Below are positions 24,915 through 33,823 of a DNA stretch of 52,717 nucleotides, piece after piece (the first letter of the stretch is position 1; the number at the start of each line of letters is the position of its first letter). The notes beneath the pieces are model-generated. The model searched no databases. It saw nothing but the letters and a program-made list of their open reading frames with translations, and was not told where the DNA came from. The position numbers were made by a program, and so were the translations under genes. Source of the stretch: Clostridia bacterium (GTDB taxonomy: Bacteria; Bacillota; Clostridia; Oscillospirales; CAG-382); contig JAFYUZ010000013.1 in NCBI GenBank assembly GCA_017549365.1, forward strand, positions 1-52,717, read 5' to 3'.

Positions 24915-26942
24915 TCACCTCTGCAAAAAATCGGGAAGCTCCTCTGGCAGATATCCAAAATACTTCGACCAAAGATAGTTGTCTTGTTCGTCAACGAAGA
25001 TATATTCGATCCCCACAATCTTTTCGGCTGATTCATCGACTGTGTGATAGGTGGGAATTCCAAGTCGGCAAAGGTCATATATCTTTGCGACAGTTTCGCG
25101 GTCGGTAACGCGAAGTCCCGTTACCTCGCCATAGCCCTTCGCTATCTGTTCACTGTACTCCACCGCCGACTCTTTTCCGATAGAATCATATCTTACTATA
25201 ACGGCAAAGATCTTTTCAAGGTCTTCCTCGTAAACATCAGGAACACCGATCATTTTCAAAACCTTAAGGGTTTCGGTGAAGTTTTGGTTGATATATACCG
25301 AACGGCGTGTTCTGTGCTCAATCTTTTCGTCTTCGGAAAGCTTGAGTTCGGGTTCCGAAACGTAATATCCGGGAACGTAATACTCGACCGAAATATAAAG
25401 CTCGCTTGTCGAATCCAACTGTTCGTAGGGCAATCTTTCCATATCCTTTATTATTGCCTCAAAGATCGCCTGTGCCTCGTCGCTTTGTCCGCCAAAGTAG
25501 CTTTCATGGCGTTTTATACGGTCATCAACCACCGTCACAGACAAAAGCTCCTTGTCGGTGGTGTCGATCAGCGAATAGCGGTTTGCCTTGATCTCGTCGA
25601 TATTGAGGACGGGGATCATATATTTCTCGTAGTTTTCGTCAGAAAGGAAATTGTACTCTCTTTCAAGGGTCGAGCCGTTTTTGAGGTGGTAGGTGAAGGT
25701 GAAACTGTCCTCAATATGGTACTTTTCTGTTGTTCTGTCGAAGTTTTTGTCCGAAATATACGCCTTGTGCAGAGCACGGAGCTTTTCGATATCCTCAGGA
25801 TCTTCGATCTGATAATCCGCCTCTGTAAAGGGGATGAAAATGTCAGACTCTCTGTAATAGTTCGGATCAACCGAGACGTATTCCACTTCGTTCGCTTTTG
25901 GCACGCGTTTTTCGATGCCGAAAATGTCAAAGGCGAAGAGTGCCGAAACGGCAAGCACCGCCGCCGTAAAGACGAGAACATATTTCAGCGTTCCGCGCAG
26001 ATTCACGCTCTTTTTTGCGATCATGGTCGAAACGACAACGCCGATGATGCCCAGCGGCAACATTCCCACAGGATTTTTTATCTCCATAACTCCGAAGAAG
26101 AAAAGATAGCTAATCATGCCGCAGACCAGTCCGACGGCGTAGATAAAAAGTCCGTGGAGCCTTTTGAAGGCAACTACCTCCTCGCAGTTTTCGAGCGGAC
26201 GGAATTTGTAAACGAAAAATCCCGCCACAAGAAAAACGAGCATAAAGCCGAGATACACGGCAAAACGCCACGGGAAAAGAGCTTCGGGGAAAACGTAAAG
26301 AAATTCGATGATCTTTTCGAGTATCCAAGCATCCGAAGTATAGCCGTAGATGTTGTTATAGCAAAGCGCGAAATAAAATGCCAGAAGCGCCGCAGGCATG
26401 ATGGCGATTGCCGACGAAAACAGGGTGGATACCACCACATTTCCGCACACCGTCATGGCAAAGCAGGCAATGGCAAACGCAAGAAAAGCATAGATGAGAA
26501 GAATGCCCATGTACGCGGAGATATAACCGCCCGTAACATAGGTGTTCCCCAAAGAATTAAGAGAAAGCACCAGCGTCGAGACAAAAACGGGGGTTGCGAT
26601 AAGGACAAATCCCGAAGCAAGCCGCGAAAAATAAAGCTTTCTTCGCGAATAGGGCAAACCGTGCATGCACGAAACCGAATTCGGCTTGTTGAGATAAGAA
26701 AAAAGTCTTGTCCCCACAAAAAGTCCGAAAAGCAGGGCAAAGAAGAAAGAAATGCCGAAAAACGATATAAAATAGGTATATTGAGGTCTGAAATAAGAAT
26801 AGCCGTAGCCTTTTGGCAGGCTCATTACATTGAGGATGAGAACAACGAAAAACACCGCCGACCACATCCAGTTGTTGCGGATATCTGCTTTTATGAGAGC
26901 TTTTGAGAAAATTCTGTCAAATAAGGATGTTTTCGAATTCAT
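24915..26942 (-). CDS. ABC-2-type permease with large C-terminal extracytoplasmic domain
   Basis: Membrane protein of 675 residues from ATG 26942 (GGGAGG 8 nt upstream, overlapping the ATPase gene by 26 nt). About ten membrane segments fill the first 350 residues, with the ABC-2-like start RIFSKALIKADIRNNWMWSAVFF and MHGLPYSRRKLYFSRL. The last 310 or so residues are soluble, acidic and unassigned, beginning after AVSALFAFDIFGIEKRVP. The partner of the YtrB-like ATPase encoded upstream; the GntR-ATPase-permease order resembles the Ytr systems that respond to cell-wall antibiotics. The export substrate is unknown. Confidence 0.82.
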   Translation of the reverse strand: MNSKTSLFDRIFSKALIKADIRNNWMWSAVFFVVLILNVMSLPKGYGYSYFRPQYTYFISFFGISFFFALLFGLFVGTRLFSYLNKPNSVSCMHGLPYSRRKLYFSRLASGFVLIATPVFVSTLVLSLNSLGNTYVTGGYISAYMGILLIYAFLAFAIACFAMTVCGNVVVSTLFSSAIAIMPAALLAFYFALCYNNIYGYTSDAWILEKIIEFLYVFPEALFPWRFAVYLGFMLVFLVAGFFVYKFRPLENCEEVVAFKRLHGLFIYAVGLVCGMISYLFFFGVMEIKNPVGMLPLGIIGVVVSTMIAKKSVNLRGTLKYVLVFTAAVLAVSALFAFDIFGIEKRVPKANEVEYVSVDPNYYRESDIFIPFTEADYQIEDPEDIEKLRALHKAYISDKNFDRTTEKYHIEDSFTFTYHLKNGSTLEREYNFLSDENYEKYMIPVLNIDEIKANRYSLIDTTDKELLSVTVVDDRIKRHESYFGGQSDEAQAIFEAIIKDMERLPYEQLDSTSELYISVEYYVPGYYVSEPELKLSEDEKIEHRTRRSVYINQNFTETLKVLKMIGVPDVYEEDLEKIFAVIVRYDSIGKESAVEYSEQIAKGYGEVTGLRVTDRETVAKIYDLCRLGIPTYHTVDESAEKIVGIEYIFVDEQDNYLWSKYFGYLPEELPDFLQR

Positions 26943-27840
26943 AACCCATACCTCCCAATTCATAGATAAATACTTCTTCAAGTGTCAGGGGAATGATATC
27001 AAAGATCGCAGGCGAGGTGGCATATATCGTTTCCTTCACCTTTTCGGTGTCCCCTTTGATGATAAGACACGAAACACTGCCGATGCGGCTTGTGTGCAAA
27101 ATTTCGAGCTCCTGCGATATCTTTTCAAGTTGCTTTTCGTATTCGCCGTCGCTAAGATTATAGGCAAGCTGGATCTTGTGGATATTGCCCTTTACGTCGT
27201 CAAGGGATTTTTCGATAACTGTCTTGCCCTTAAAAACGATGCCCACGTGATCGCAAACGTCCTCGAGCTCACGCAGATTGTGGCTCGAGATAAGAACCGT
27301 CATTCCGCGCTCTGCCACCTCCGAAAGGATCAGGCGCCAGGTGTTGCGGCGCATAACGGGATCAAGCCCGTCGATCGGCTCGTCGAGAATAAGCACCTCG
27401 GGGCGGCAGGAAATGCCTATCCAGAAGGCAACCTGCTTCTGCATACCCTTTGAAAGTCTGATTACCTTGCGCGACAGATCGATCTTGAATATCTCGCCCA
27501 GCTTTTTGAAGAGTGCGTCGTCCCAATTGGGATAAATTTCGGAATACATCTTTGCCGTCTGCGCCACGGTGTAGGCGGGATAAAAGAAAAGATCGTCCGA
27601 TACGTACACTATTTTTCTTTTTGCATTTTCGTTTTCATATATTTTTTCGCCGTCAAGCATAACACTGCCACTGTCGGCGCGCCACACGCCCATGAGAACC
27701 TTGATAAATGTGGTTTTTCCGGCGCCGTTGGGACCCACAAGGCCGTAGACCGAGCCTTTTTCTACGTTGATCGAAAGTCCGTCGAGGGCGTTGTTGTTTC
27801 CAAAACGTTTTGTAACGTTTTCAGCCGTTATCATTGCCAT
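26917..27840 (-). CDS. ABC transporter ATP-binding protein (YtrB-like)
   Basis: Cytoplasmic ATPase of 307 residues: Walker A LVGPNGAGKTTF near residue 34-45, signature IRLSKGMQKQVAF, Walker B VLILDEPIDGLDP and the H-loop in VLISSHNLRELED. A C-terminal extension of about 80 residues is typical of drug/lantibiotic-type ABC-2 ATPases. GGAGG precedes ATG 27840. It overlaps the GntR gene by 20 nt and the permease by 26 nt, forming a tightly coupled unit. Confidence 0.94.
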   Translation of the reverse strand: MAMITAENVTKRFGNNNALDGLSINVEKGSVYGLVGPNGAGKTTFIKVLMGVWRADSGSVMLDGEKIYENENAKRKIVYVSDDLFFYPAYTVAQTAKMYSEIYPNWDDALFKKLGEIFKIDLSRKVIRLSKGMQKQVAFWIGISCRPEVLILDEPIDGLDPVMRRNTWRLILSEVAERGMTVLISSHNLRELEDVCDHVGIVFKGKTVIEKSLDDVKGNIHKIQLAYNLSDGEYEKQLEKISQELEILHTSRIGSVSCLIIKGDTEKVKETIYATSPAIFDIIPLTLEEVFIYELGGMGYEFENILI

Positions 27841-28210
27841 CGTTTGTTCCTCCTTTGTAAATGCTGTTTATAATGTCAGAAAGCTCGTTTTTGGTTTTTC
27901 CAAGATACATAAGCTCGCGCACAGTGTCGGAAAATTTTGCCAGAAGCTCGGCGTTTTTGCCGGCATCGGTTGATGCTCTCGGTGTTACAAAATATCCCTT
28001 TGCCGTCACCGAGTAGATATACCCTTCGCTTTCAAGCTCTTTGTACGCCTTTTGTATGGTGTTGGGGTTTATAGCCATGCTGACGGCAAGCTCACGGACA
28101 GACGGAATCTTTTCGCCTTCCTTCATGGCGCCCCCGATAATCAGAAATTTCATTTTTTCCTTTATCTGCTCATAGATCGGTCGGCGGTCTTTGAAATCGA
28201 GCTGAAACAT
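27821..28210 (-). CDS. GntR-family repressor, YtrA subfamily
   Basis: Short regulator of 129 residues starting at ATG 28210 (AAAGGAG upstream; the longer frame from 28270 would run through the operator). The winged helix is typical (DRRPIYEQIKEKMKF; GEKIPSVRELAVSMAINPNT; AYKELESEGYIYSV). A short helical dimerisation tail replaces an effector domain, which defines the YtrA subfamily. First gene of an operon with an ABC ATPase and permease; a palindrome over its own -10 box implies autorepression. Confidence 0.93.
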   Translation of the reverse strand: MFQLDFKDRRPIYEQIKEKMKFLIIGGAMKEGEKIPSVRELAVSMAINPNTIQKAYKELESEGYIYSVTAKGYFVTPRASTDAGKNAELLAKFSDTVRELMYLGKTKNELSDIINSIYKGGTNDGNDNG

Positions 28211-28237
28211 ATTGTTTTCTCCTTTCTTTTGTATTAA

Positions 28238-28260
28238 CTGTACTATTACAGATAATACAG
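28238..28260. promoter_or_regulatory. Candidate operator of the GntR/YtrA repressor
   Basis: Inverted repeat CTGTACTAT-n5-ATAATACAG (8 of 9 pairs), centred on the start-site side of the -10 box. Confidence 0.72.
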
Positions 28261-28280
28261 CATAACGCATCGTTTGTCAA
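28252..28280 (-). promoter_or_regulatory. Promoter of the GntR/ABC operon
   Basis: Minus-strand consensus TTGACA (28275-28280), 17-nt spacer, TATTAT (28252-28257). Confidence 0.88.
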
Positions 28281-28407
28281 TAGTTTTTCTGAAATTTCCC
28301 AAAAAAATTTTTGTTTCCGAAAAGTCGGCATTTTTGCTGTTTTTGCATATTGTATAAATATAAATATGTAAGTTTTGTCAAAAATAAGATTTTTTTCGTT
28401 TTCCCTC

Positions 28408-28436
28408 TTGCTTTTTTCGCTCTTAGGTTGTATACT
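28408..28436 (+). promoter_or_regulatory. Promoter of the antiporter-PHP-eutH operon
   Basis: TTGCTT (28408-28413), 17-nt spacer, TATACT (28431-28436). Confidence 0.72.
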
Positions 28437-28476
28437 AAACAGCGTATGAAAAAATTCAAAGAAAGAAGATGTTATT

Positions 28477-29775
28477 TTGAACACACTTTTGTCTGTATCA
28501 ATCGCCCTTATCGCAGGTCTTCTTATGACCCGTGTTTTCAAGCCGCTCAAGCTTCCGTCGGTTACTGCATATCTTATTGCAGGCGTTCTTGTCGGCCCTT
28601 ATTGCCTCGGAGCATGCGGAATCGAAGGTCTGGGATTTACTTCGGCAGACGCCGTGCACAGCCTTTCGCTTATTTCCGAGGTTGCTCTTGCCTTCATTGC
28701 GTTCTCGATCGGAAACGAATTCCGTCTTGACGAGTTGAAGCAAACGGGAAAGCAAGCTCTTATCATAGGCGTTTTCCAGGCGCTCACAGCAACCCTTTTT
28801 GTTGACCTTGCCCTTGTGGGACTCTTTCTTCTCATGCCCGGAAAAATCTCTGTGGCACAGGCTCTCACCCTCGGTGCCATCGCCACGGCAACAGCCCCTG
28901 CGGCAACCCTTATGGTCGTCCGTCAGTACAAGGCAGACGGTCCTTTGACCCGACTTCTTCTTCCCATTGTTGCTCTCGACGATGCCATCGGTCTTATCGT
29001 TTTTGCCGTTTCGTTCGGCGTTTCCAAGACCCTTGTTTCGGGCACGGTGGATATGATCTCGATCGTTCTCAATCCCCTTATCGAGATTACGCTTTCGCTT
29101 CTTCTCGGTGCAGTTATGGGTTGGCTTCTCACTCAGCTTGAAAAGCTCTTCAACTCCAACACCAACCGTCTTAACCTTACCATCGGCATGGTGTTTATCA
29201 CCGCATCCCTTTCGATGCTCGAATTTCATATCGGTTCGATAGAGATCGCCTTTTCGTCGCTTCTCACCTGTATGATGCTGGGCACCGTATTCTGCAACAC
29301 CTGCTCGTTGTCCAACGATCTGATGGCGGCATCCGACAAGTGGACCTCGCCCCTTTTCGCCGTTTTCTTTGTTGTCAGCGGTGCGGAGCTTGAGCTTTCT
29401 GTCTTTGCCGATTGGGCGATCGTAGTTATCGGTATTGTTTACATTATCTTCCGTTCGCTCGGAAAATATGTCGGCACCTTTGCCAGCGCAAAGGCGGCAA
29501 AATGCTCGCCCTCCATCTGCAAATATCTCGGTATTACCCTTCTGCCCCAGGCAGGCGTTGCGCTCGGAATGTGCACCATCGCCGCAAGTCAGCTGCCGGG
29601 ACAGGGAACTCTTATCCGTAACATAACGCTTTTTGCAGTACTTATCTATGAGCTCTTCGGTCCCATGTTTACAAAGATGGCTCTTACCGCCGCAGGCGAT
29701 ATCAAGCCGATGTCCGAAGAAGTGAAAAAACGCCGCGAAACAAAGCTTGCCGCCGCGCAGGAGAAAAAGAACTGA
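28477..29775 (+). CDS. CPA2-type cation:proton antiporter
   Basis: Integral membrane protein of 432 residues with about 12 segments of the KefB/NapA-type exchanger fold (LPSVTAYLIAGVLVGP; EVALAFIAFSIGNEF; IVALDDAIGLIVFAVSFG with the Asp pair of the ion site; ITLLPQAGVALGMC). It lacks the cytosolic RCK/TrkA domains of Kef channels. The start appears to be TTG 28477 with a weak AAGAAAGAAG ribosome site. Its TGA stop overlaps the ATG of the PHP phosphatase gene. Likely Na+ or K+/H+ exchange for pH or salt balance. Confidence 0.87.
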   Translation: MNTLLSVSIALIAGLLMTRVFKPLKLPSVTAYLIAGVLVGPYCLGACGIEGLGFTSADAVHSLSLISEVALAFIAFSIGNEFRLDELKQTGKQALIIGVFQALTATLFVDLALVGLFLLMPGKISVAQALTLGAIATATAPAATLMVVRQYKADGPLTRLLLPIVALDDAIGLIVFAVSFGVSKTLVSGTVDMISIVLNPLIEITLSLLLGAVMGWLLTQLEKLFNSNTNRLNLTIGMVFITASLSMLEFHIGSIEIAFSSLLTCMMLGTVFCNTCSLSNDLMAASDKWTSPLFAVFFVVSGAELELSVFADWAIVVIGIVYIIFRSLGKYVGTFASAKAAKCSPSICKYLGITLLPQAGVALGMCTIAASQLPGQGTLIRNITLFAVLIYELFGPMFTKMALTAAGDIKPMSEEVKKRRETKLAAAQEKKN

Positions 29776-30590
29776 TGAAAGATCTTCAAAATCTTCACAC
29801 CCACTGCCGCTATTGTGACGGCGCGGACTCGACCGAGGAAATGGTGCTTGCCGCCATTGAAAAAGGATTTGATTCTCTCGGATTTTCCTGCCATTCGCCC
29901 ATGTTTTTTTCACCCACGGCAGGGGTTTCGCCCACAGGCATTTTGCTTTATCGCGAAAGTGTGGCGTTGCTTAAAAAGAAATATGCCGACAAAATAAAGC
30001 TTTACTGCGGACTCGAGGTCGAGATGTTGTCAAATCCGCCCATGGATGGATACGACTATCTCATCGGTTCGGTGCATTATTTCAAATTTGGCAACAGATA
30101 CGTTGGGTTTGACCGCAATGCGCAGACGGTGAAAAAAGTCATCGACGAAGAGTTTTCGGGCGACGGCATGAAATACGCCGTGACCTACTACGAATATCTA
30201 TCGCAGCTTCCGCAGTACGGAAAATTTGACATCATCGGTCATTTTGACCTTATAACAAAGCATTGCGAAAACGAAAGCTTTTTCGATACCGAATCAAAGA
30301 TCTACCGCGACGCGGCACTTTCCGCCGCCCATGCTCTTGCCGGCAAGATCCCCTTTTTCGAGGTAAACACCGGTGCCATTTCAAGGAAATACAGAACAAC
30401 ACCCTATCCTCAGAAATTCATTCTTAAAGAGCTGAAAGCTCTTGGTTTTGGCGCTATCATCTCGTCGGACTGCCACAACAAAAACTTCCTTGACTGCGGT
30501 TTTGACGATGCGCGCGAGCTTCTTGCAGAATGCGGATTTTCGGAAAGATTCATCCTTACGGATTCCGGTTTTTGCGCCGTAGAATTATAA
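29775..30590 (+). CDS. Histidinol-phosphatase-like PHP hydrolase
   Basis: Protein of 271 residues with PHP metal-binding motifs: NLHTHCRYCDG at the N-terminus, GLEVEM, IGSVHYF, IIGHFDLITKH, EVNTG and SSDCH. The arrangement matches HisK/HisJ histidinol-phosphate phosphatases. No other his gene is nearby and it sits between an antiporter and EutH, so a role in histidine synthesis is the family default and not shown here. Start ATG overlaps the antiporter stop (TGATG), giving coupled translation. Confidence 0.87.
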   Translation: MKDLQNLHTHCRYCDGADSTEEMVLAAIEKGFDSLGFSCHSPMFFSPTAGVSPTGILLYRESVALLKKKYADKIKLYCGLEVEMLSNPPMDGYDYLIGSVHYFKFGNRYVGFDRNAQTVKKVIDEEFSGDGMKYAVTYYEYLSQLPQYGKFDIIGHFDLITKHCENESFFDTESKIYRDAALSAAHALAGKIPFFEVNTGAISRKYRTTPYPQKFILKELKALGFGAIISSDCHNKNFLDCGFDDARELLAECGFSERFILTDSGFCAVEL

Positions 30591-30604
30591 AAACGAGGTT
30601 GTAA

Positions 30605-31753
30605 ATGAATATTGTAACTGTAATAATGGCTGTTTTTTCGGTGATTGCGGGAGTTGACCGCATTTTCGGAAGCAAGCTTGGCCTTGGAAAAGAGTTTGAG
30701 AAGGGTTTCATGCTGATTGGAACAATGATGCTTTCAATGACGGGTATGATAATCATTTCTCCCTTTATCGCCGATCTTCTCGCGCCTCTTTTTGACGCAG
30801 TGTACTCGGGTCTTTCGATCGACCCGTCTATAATTCCCGCTTCTATTTTCGCAAATGATATGGGAGGTGCTCCCCTTGCCACCGAGGTGGCAAAAAACGA
30901 AAACATCGGTCTTTTCAACGCCCTCGTGGTTTCATCGATGCTCGGTTGCACCATTTCGTTCACCATTCCTTACGCCCTTGGCGCTGTGGATGAAGAAAAC
31001 AGAAAAGAACTGCTCGTCGGTCTTCTGTGCGGTATGGTAACCATCCCCGTGGGCTGCTTTGTTGCGGGACTTATGGTGGGGCTTCCCGTTGTCGTGATAC
31101 TTATTGACCTTGCCATTCCCTTCATCCTCTCTATAATAATTGCAGCGGGGCTTCTTCTTATCCCGAACGTTTGCGTAAAGATATTCGGCGGTTTCGGATT
31201 TTTTATGAAAACTATCATAACGGTGGGCCTTGTGGTCGGAGGCATCGGTTTCCTCTTTGACTTTTCCGGCATGGCTATGTCGGAAAATGAAACTGTCCGC
31301 GCCATAGGCAACTTTATGATGCCGTTTGAAAACTTCTTATCGGGACTTGAAACGATGGAAAACGCCTCCATGGTATGCGTCAACGCCTCCATTGTAATGA
31401 GCGGAGCTTTTCCCCTTGTGCACATTATATCAAAGCTTCTCGCAAAACCTCTCAAAAAGTTCGGTAACATCATCGGTGTAAACGAAACATCTGCCATGGG
31501 CTTTGTTTCCAGCCTTGCCACCAGTGTCACCACCTATGAAATGACGAAAAAAATGGACAAAAAGGGCATTGTCCTCAACTGTGCATTTACCGTTTCGGGT
31601 GCTTTTGTGGCGGCAGGACATCTTGCCTTTACCCTTGCCTTCGATCAAAGATACATTTTCCCGATGATAGTGGGAAAGCTGATCTCGGGTATCACGGCGG
31701 TGGTAGTGGCGGTCTTTATCTACAAAAGAGTATATGAAAAAGAAAACGCATAA
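30605..31753 (+). CDS. eutH: EutH-type ethanolamine transporter
   Basis: Membrane protein of 382 residues with about 11 hydrophobic segments and the EutH signature stretch IPASIFANDMGGAPLATEVA, also LGCTISFTIPYALG and NETSAMGFVSSLATSVTTYE. EutH moves ethanolamine across the membrane. No ethanolamine ammonia-lyase or microcompartment gene is in the window, so it is an orphan here. It follows the PHP gene by 14 nt with a GAGG ribosome site, and a strong hairpin closes the operon. Confidence 0.9.
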   Translation: MNIVTVIMAVFSVIAGVDRIFGSKLGLGKEFEKGFMLIGTMMLSMTGMIIISPFIADLLAPLFDAVYSGLSIDPSIIPASIFANDMGGAPLATEVAKNENIGLFNALVVSSMLGCTISFTIPYALGAVDEENRKELLVGLLCGMVTIPVGCFVAGLMVGLPVVVILIDLAIPFILSIIIAAGLLLIPNVCVKIFGGFGFFMKTIITVGLVVGGIGFLFDFSGMAMSENETVRAIGNFMMPFENFLSGLETMENASMVCVNASIVMSGAFPLVHIISKLLAKPLKKFGNIIGVNETSAMGFVSSLATSVTTYEMTKKMDKKGIVLNCAFTVSGAFVAAGHLAFTLAFDQRYIFPMIVGKLISGITAVVVAVFIYKRVYEKENA

Positions 31754-31798
31754 AAAGCGTGTTATTTCTGAATACTTTTTTAACAAAAAAATATAGAT

Positions 31799-31821
31799 CG
31801 GGGACGGCATTTGCCGTCCCC
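31799..31821. terminator. Bidirectional terminator between eutH and the Asp-box propeller gene
   Basis: CGGGGACGGC / GCCGTCCCCG with ATTT loop; T-rich on the plus side and ATCTATATTTTTTT on the minus side. Confidence 0.88.
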
Positions 31822-31828
31822 GTAAGTT

Positions 31829-32884
31829 TTATTTTTCGATTTTCAGCCAAGCGTGATATACATTTACCGCCGCATCGCCCGAATAAAGATCGGAATACTG
31901 GATAAGCAGGCGGTTTGAACCGTCCTTGTCCTTCAAAACAATGTTGTTGGAATAATAGCATCCGCCGCGACTTTCACCGATATACGTTCCGTCTTCCCAG
32001 GTCGAGCCGTCCTCGGAGGAGTAAAGAGCAAATCCGCTGACGTTTTCGGCTCTGCCGTGAAGAATGAAAATGCCGTCAATGATGGCAACCTGGGGATTTC
32101 TGATACCGATGGAAAGATAGCAGGTGGAAGGCTCGTCCCAGGTGATTCCGCAATCGTGGCTTATGATGTGGTCCATGTGGCGCTCGTCGTTTACGTTGTA
32201 GGCATAAACGTGAAGATCGTCCTTTTCGTCAAAAATCATTGCGCCGTAGCCTCTGCCCATGGAAGGAACGGGAACAACGCAGACCTCCTCAAAGGTTATG
32301 CCATTGTCAACGCTTCTGTAAATGCGGTAAACGTGTTCTTCCTTTTCCCCGCAGAAAAATCCGTCGCCGGGATTGCAGAATTCCAGGAAATATATGATGC
32401 CCTTGTGATATACGGCATCATAAATTCTGCCTGCATAGGGCGATATTTCATAAGGCTCGCTCCAGCTTTTTCCGCCGTCATCGCTGTAAATGGCAGTGGG
32501 AGTGTTCCAGGGCTGACACACCGAAACGGGATCGTTGCGAAGACAAAGCGCAACTATTCTTCCGTTGTCACAGCCCACGGCTTTTTCAACCGAGATCATC
32601 TGAAGACCGTCGGTAAAGCTTTCGTAGGCGTAAGGAAGGGGGTATATTTCGGAAAAAGTTTCACCCGAATCTTCCGAAAGTCGATATTCCACCCAGCCGT
32701 AGGTCGAATGGCCGTTGTGTCTTACCGCCGAACAGTTGGCGTTGAAGTCAATGACCTTGCCGGGGGCATATTCTACCATGGCGTGGGTCATATGTCCGCT
32801 TCTTTTGCGGCTTTCGTTGTCTACGTAAAGTATGGGGTCGGAAAGACGAACTGTGTAATTTTTTCTTTTGATTTCAAATGCCAT
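31829..32884 (-). CDS. Sialidase-superfamily propeller with five Asp-boxes
   Basis: Protein of 351 residues from ATG 32884 (AAAGGAG upstream). Five Asp-box motifs mark successive blades: SEDSGETF, SDDGGKSW, SVDNGITF, SHDCGITW and SEDGSTW. There is no signal peptide, and the classical sialidase FRIP arginine motif is not evident. It therefore may be a glycosidase with other specificity. It follows the HpcH/HpaI aldolase gene by 14 nt and shares its promoter, giving the same propeller-plus-aldolase pairing as at 6190-8494. Confidence 0.82.
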   Translation of the reverse strand: MAFEIKRKNYTVRLSDPILYVDNESRKRSGHMTHAMVEYAPGKVIDFNANCSAVRHNGHSTYGWVEYRLSEDSGETFSEIYPLPYAYESFTDGLQMISVEKAVGCDNGRIVALCLRNDPVSVCQPWNTPTAIYSDDGGKSWSEPYEISPYAGRIYDAVYHKGIIYFLEFCNPGDGFFCGEKEEHVYRIYRSVDNGITFEEVCVVPVPSMGRGYGAMIFDEKDDLHVYAYNVNDERHMDHIISHDCGITWDEPSTCYLSIGIRNPQVAIIDGIFILHGRAENVSGFALYSSEDGSTWEDGTYIGESRGGCYYSNNIVLKDKDGSNRLLIQYSDLYSGDAAVNVYHAWLKIEK

Positions 32885-32898
32885 AAGAATTTCTCCTT

Positions 32899-33675
32899 TC
32901 AATCGTTGCCGAGGTGATATTTGCGAAGATTGTTCAGATTTTCGTATCCCTTGTCATAAACAAAGTTCCAGTCGGCGCCTGTTGTCATCATATCGGCTCC
33001 GAACTGTGACCAATAACGTATGGTTTCGGGGGCATGGCCCACCGCAAGTCCGACGTATTTTTTGTGATCGCGAAGTATCTTTATTGCTTTTTTTACCGCC
33101 TGCGTAACCTTTTCGTTTGTCACGTCACACATAAGTCCCATAGATCCCGAAAGATCGTTAGGACCGATAATGTAGCCGTCGATGTAGGGGTTTTTCACCG
33201 CTTCCTCAAGATCGTTTATAAAATCAATGTGCTCTATCTGCACAAAGCGCACAAGATCAAGGCTTATTTTATCGGTGTATTCCTTTGCATCGACAGCGCC
33301 GTATTTTATGGCACGCATGGGACCAAAGCCGCGGTTGCCAAGCGGCGGATAAAGGGTCATCTTAATAAGCTCTTCTGCCTCTTTTGCCGAATGTACCATC
33401 GGGAAAATAATACCGTCGGGATCCATTTCAAGTATCTTTTTTGTGGAGGTCAGATCGTTTTGCGGAACGCGCACGATGGCGGGAGTTCCGGTGGAACGGG
33501 CGGCGTTCAGATGGCAAAGAACTTCTTTGAACGAGGTGTACGGGTGTTCGGTGTCTATCCAGATATAGTCATATCCGATGTTGCCAAAAACTTCGCACAA
33601 AGCGGGGTCGGTGAAGCTGACGATCGTTCCGCACAGCTTTTCGCCTTTTTTCATTCTTTCGCGCAATATATTCAA
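32899..33675 (-). CDS. HpcH/HpaI-family class II aldolase
   Basis: Protein of 258 residues of the pyruvate-dependent class II aldolase family (2-keto-3-deoxy-sugar acid or hydroxy-keto-acid aldolases). Characteristic parts are GYDYIWIDTEHPYTS, PAIVRVPQND, PDGIIFPMVHSAKEAEE, PLGNRGFGPMRA, the metal ligands in QIEHIDFIND and IDGYIIGPNDLSGSMG. The start seems to be TTG 33675 behind GAAGG, though ATG at codon 8 is possible. First gene of a two-gene operon with an Asp-box propeller, divergent from an AraC regulator. Confidence 0.88.
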   Translation of the reverse strand: MNILRERMKKGEKLCGTIVSFTDPALCEVFGNIGYDYIWIDTEHPYTSFKEVLCHLNAARSTGTPAIVRVPQNDLTSTKKILEMDPDGIIFPMVHSAKEAEELIKMTLYPPLGNRGFGPMRAIKYGAVDAKEYTDKISLDLVRFVQIEHIDFINDLEEAVKNPYIDGYIIGPNDLSGSMGLMCDVTNEKVTQAVKKAIKILRDHKKYVGLAVGHAPETIRYWSQFGADMMTTGADWNFVYDKGYENLNNLRKYHLGND

Positions 33676-33706
33676 AAAACCACTACCTTCTTTGATTGAT
33701 AATTAT

Positions 33707-33735
33707 ATTATAAATTGCAATATTATATAATACAA
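33707..33735 (-). promoter_or_regulatory. Promoter of the aldolase/propeller operon
   Basis: Minus-strand TTGTAT (33730-33735), 17-nt spacer, TATAAT (33707-33712); the spacer lies inside the TTGCAA palindrome. Confidence 0.72.
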
Positions 33736-33744
33736 TTGCAATTT
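33712..33744. promoter_or_regulatory. TTGCAA palindrome, candidate AraC-regulator site
   Basis: Arms AAATTGCAAT (33712-33721) and ATTGCAATTT (33735-33744) are exact inverse complements, their centres 21 bp or two helical turns apart. A third TTGCAA lies at 33766-33771 within the spacer of the divergent promoter. Confidence 0.65.
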
Positions 33745-33756
33745 TTGCCAAAAACA

Positions 33757-33785
33757 TTGTAATTCTTGCAAATATGCGCTATAAT
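33757..33785 (+). promoter_or_regulatory. Promoter of the second AraC regulator
   Basis: TTGTAA (33757-33762), 17-nt spacer, TATAAT (33780-33785). Confidence 0.78.
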
Positions 33786-33823
33786 ACACAATATGGTGCA
33801 AAACGCAAGGCAAAGGAGAAAAC

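Noticed and set aside
25044..26906. 620-codon plus-strand frame opposite the ABC permease
   Set aside because: Antisense to a coupled operon gene, no ribosome site, highly charged shadow composition.
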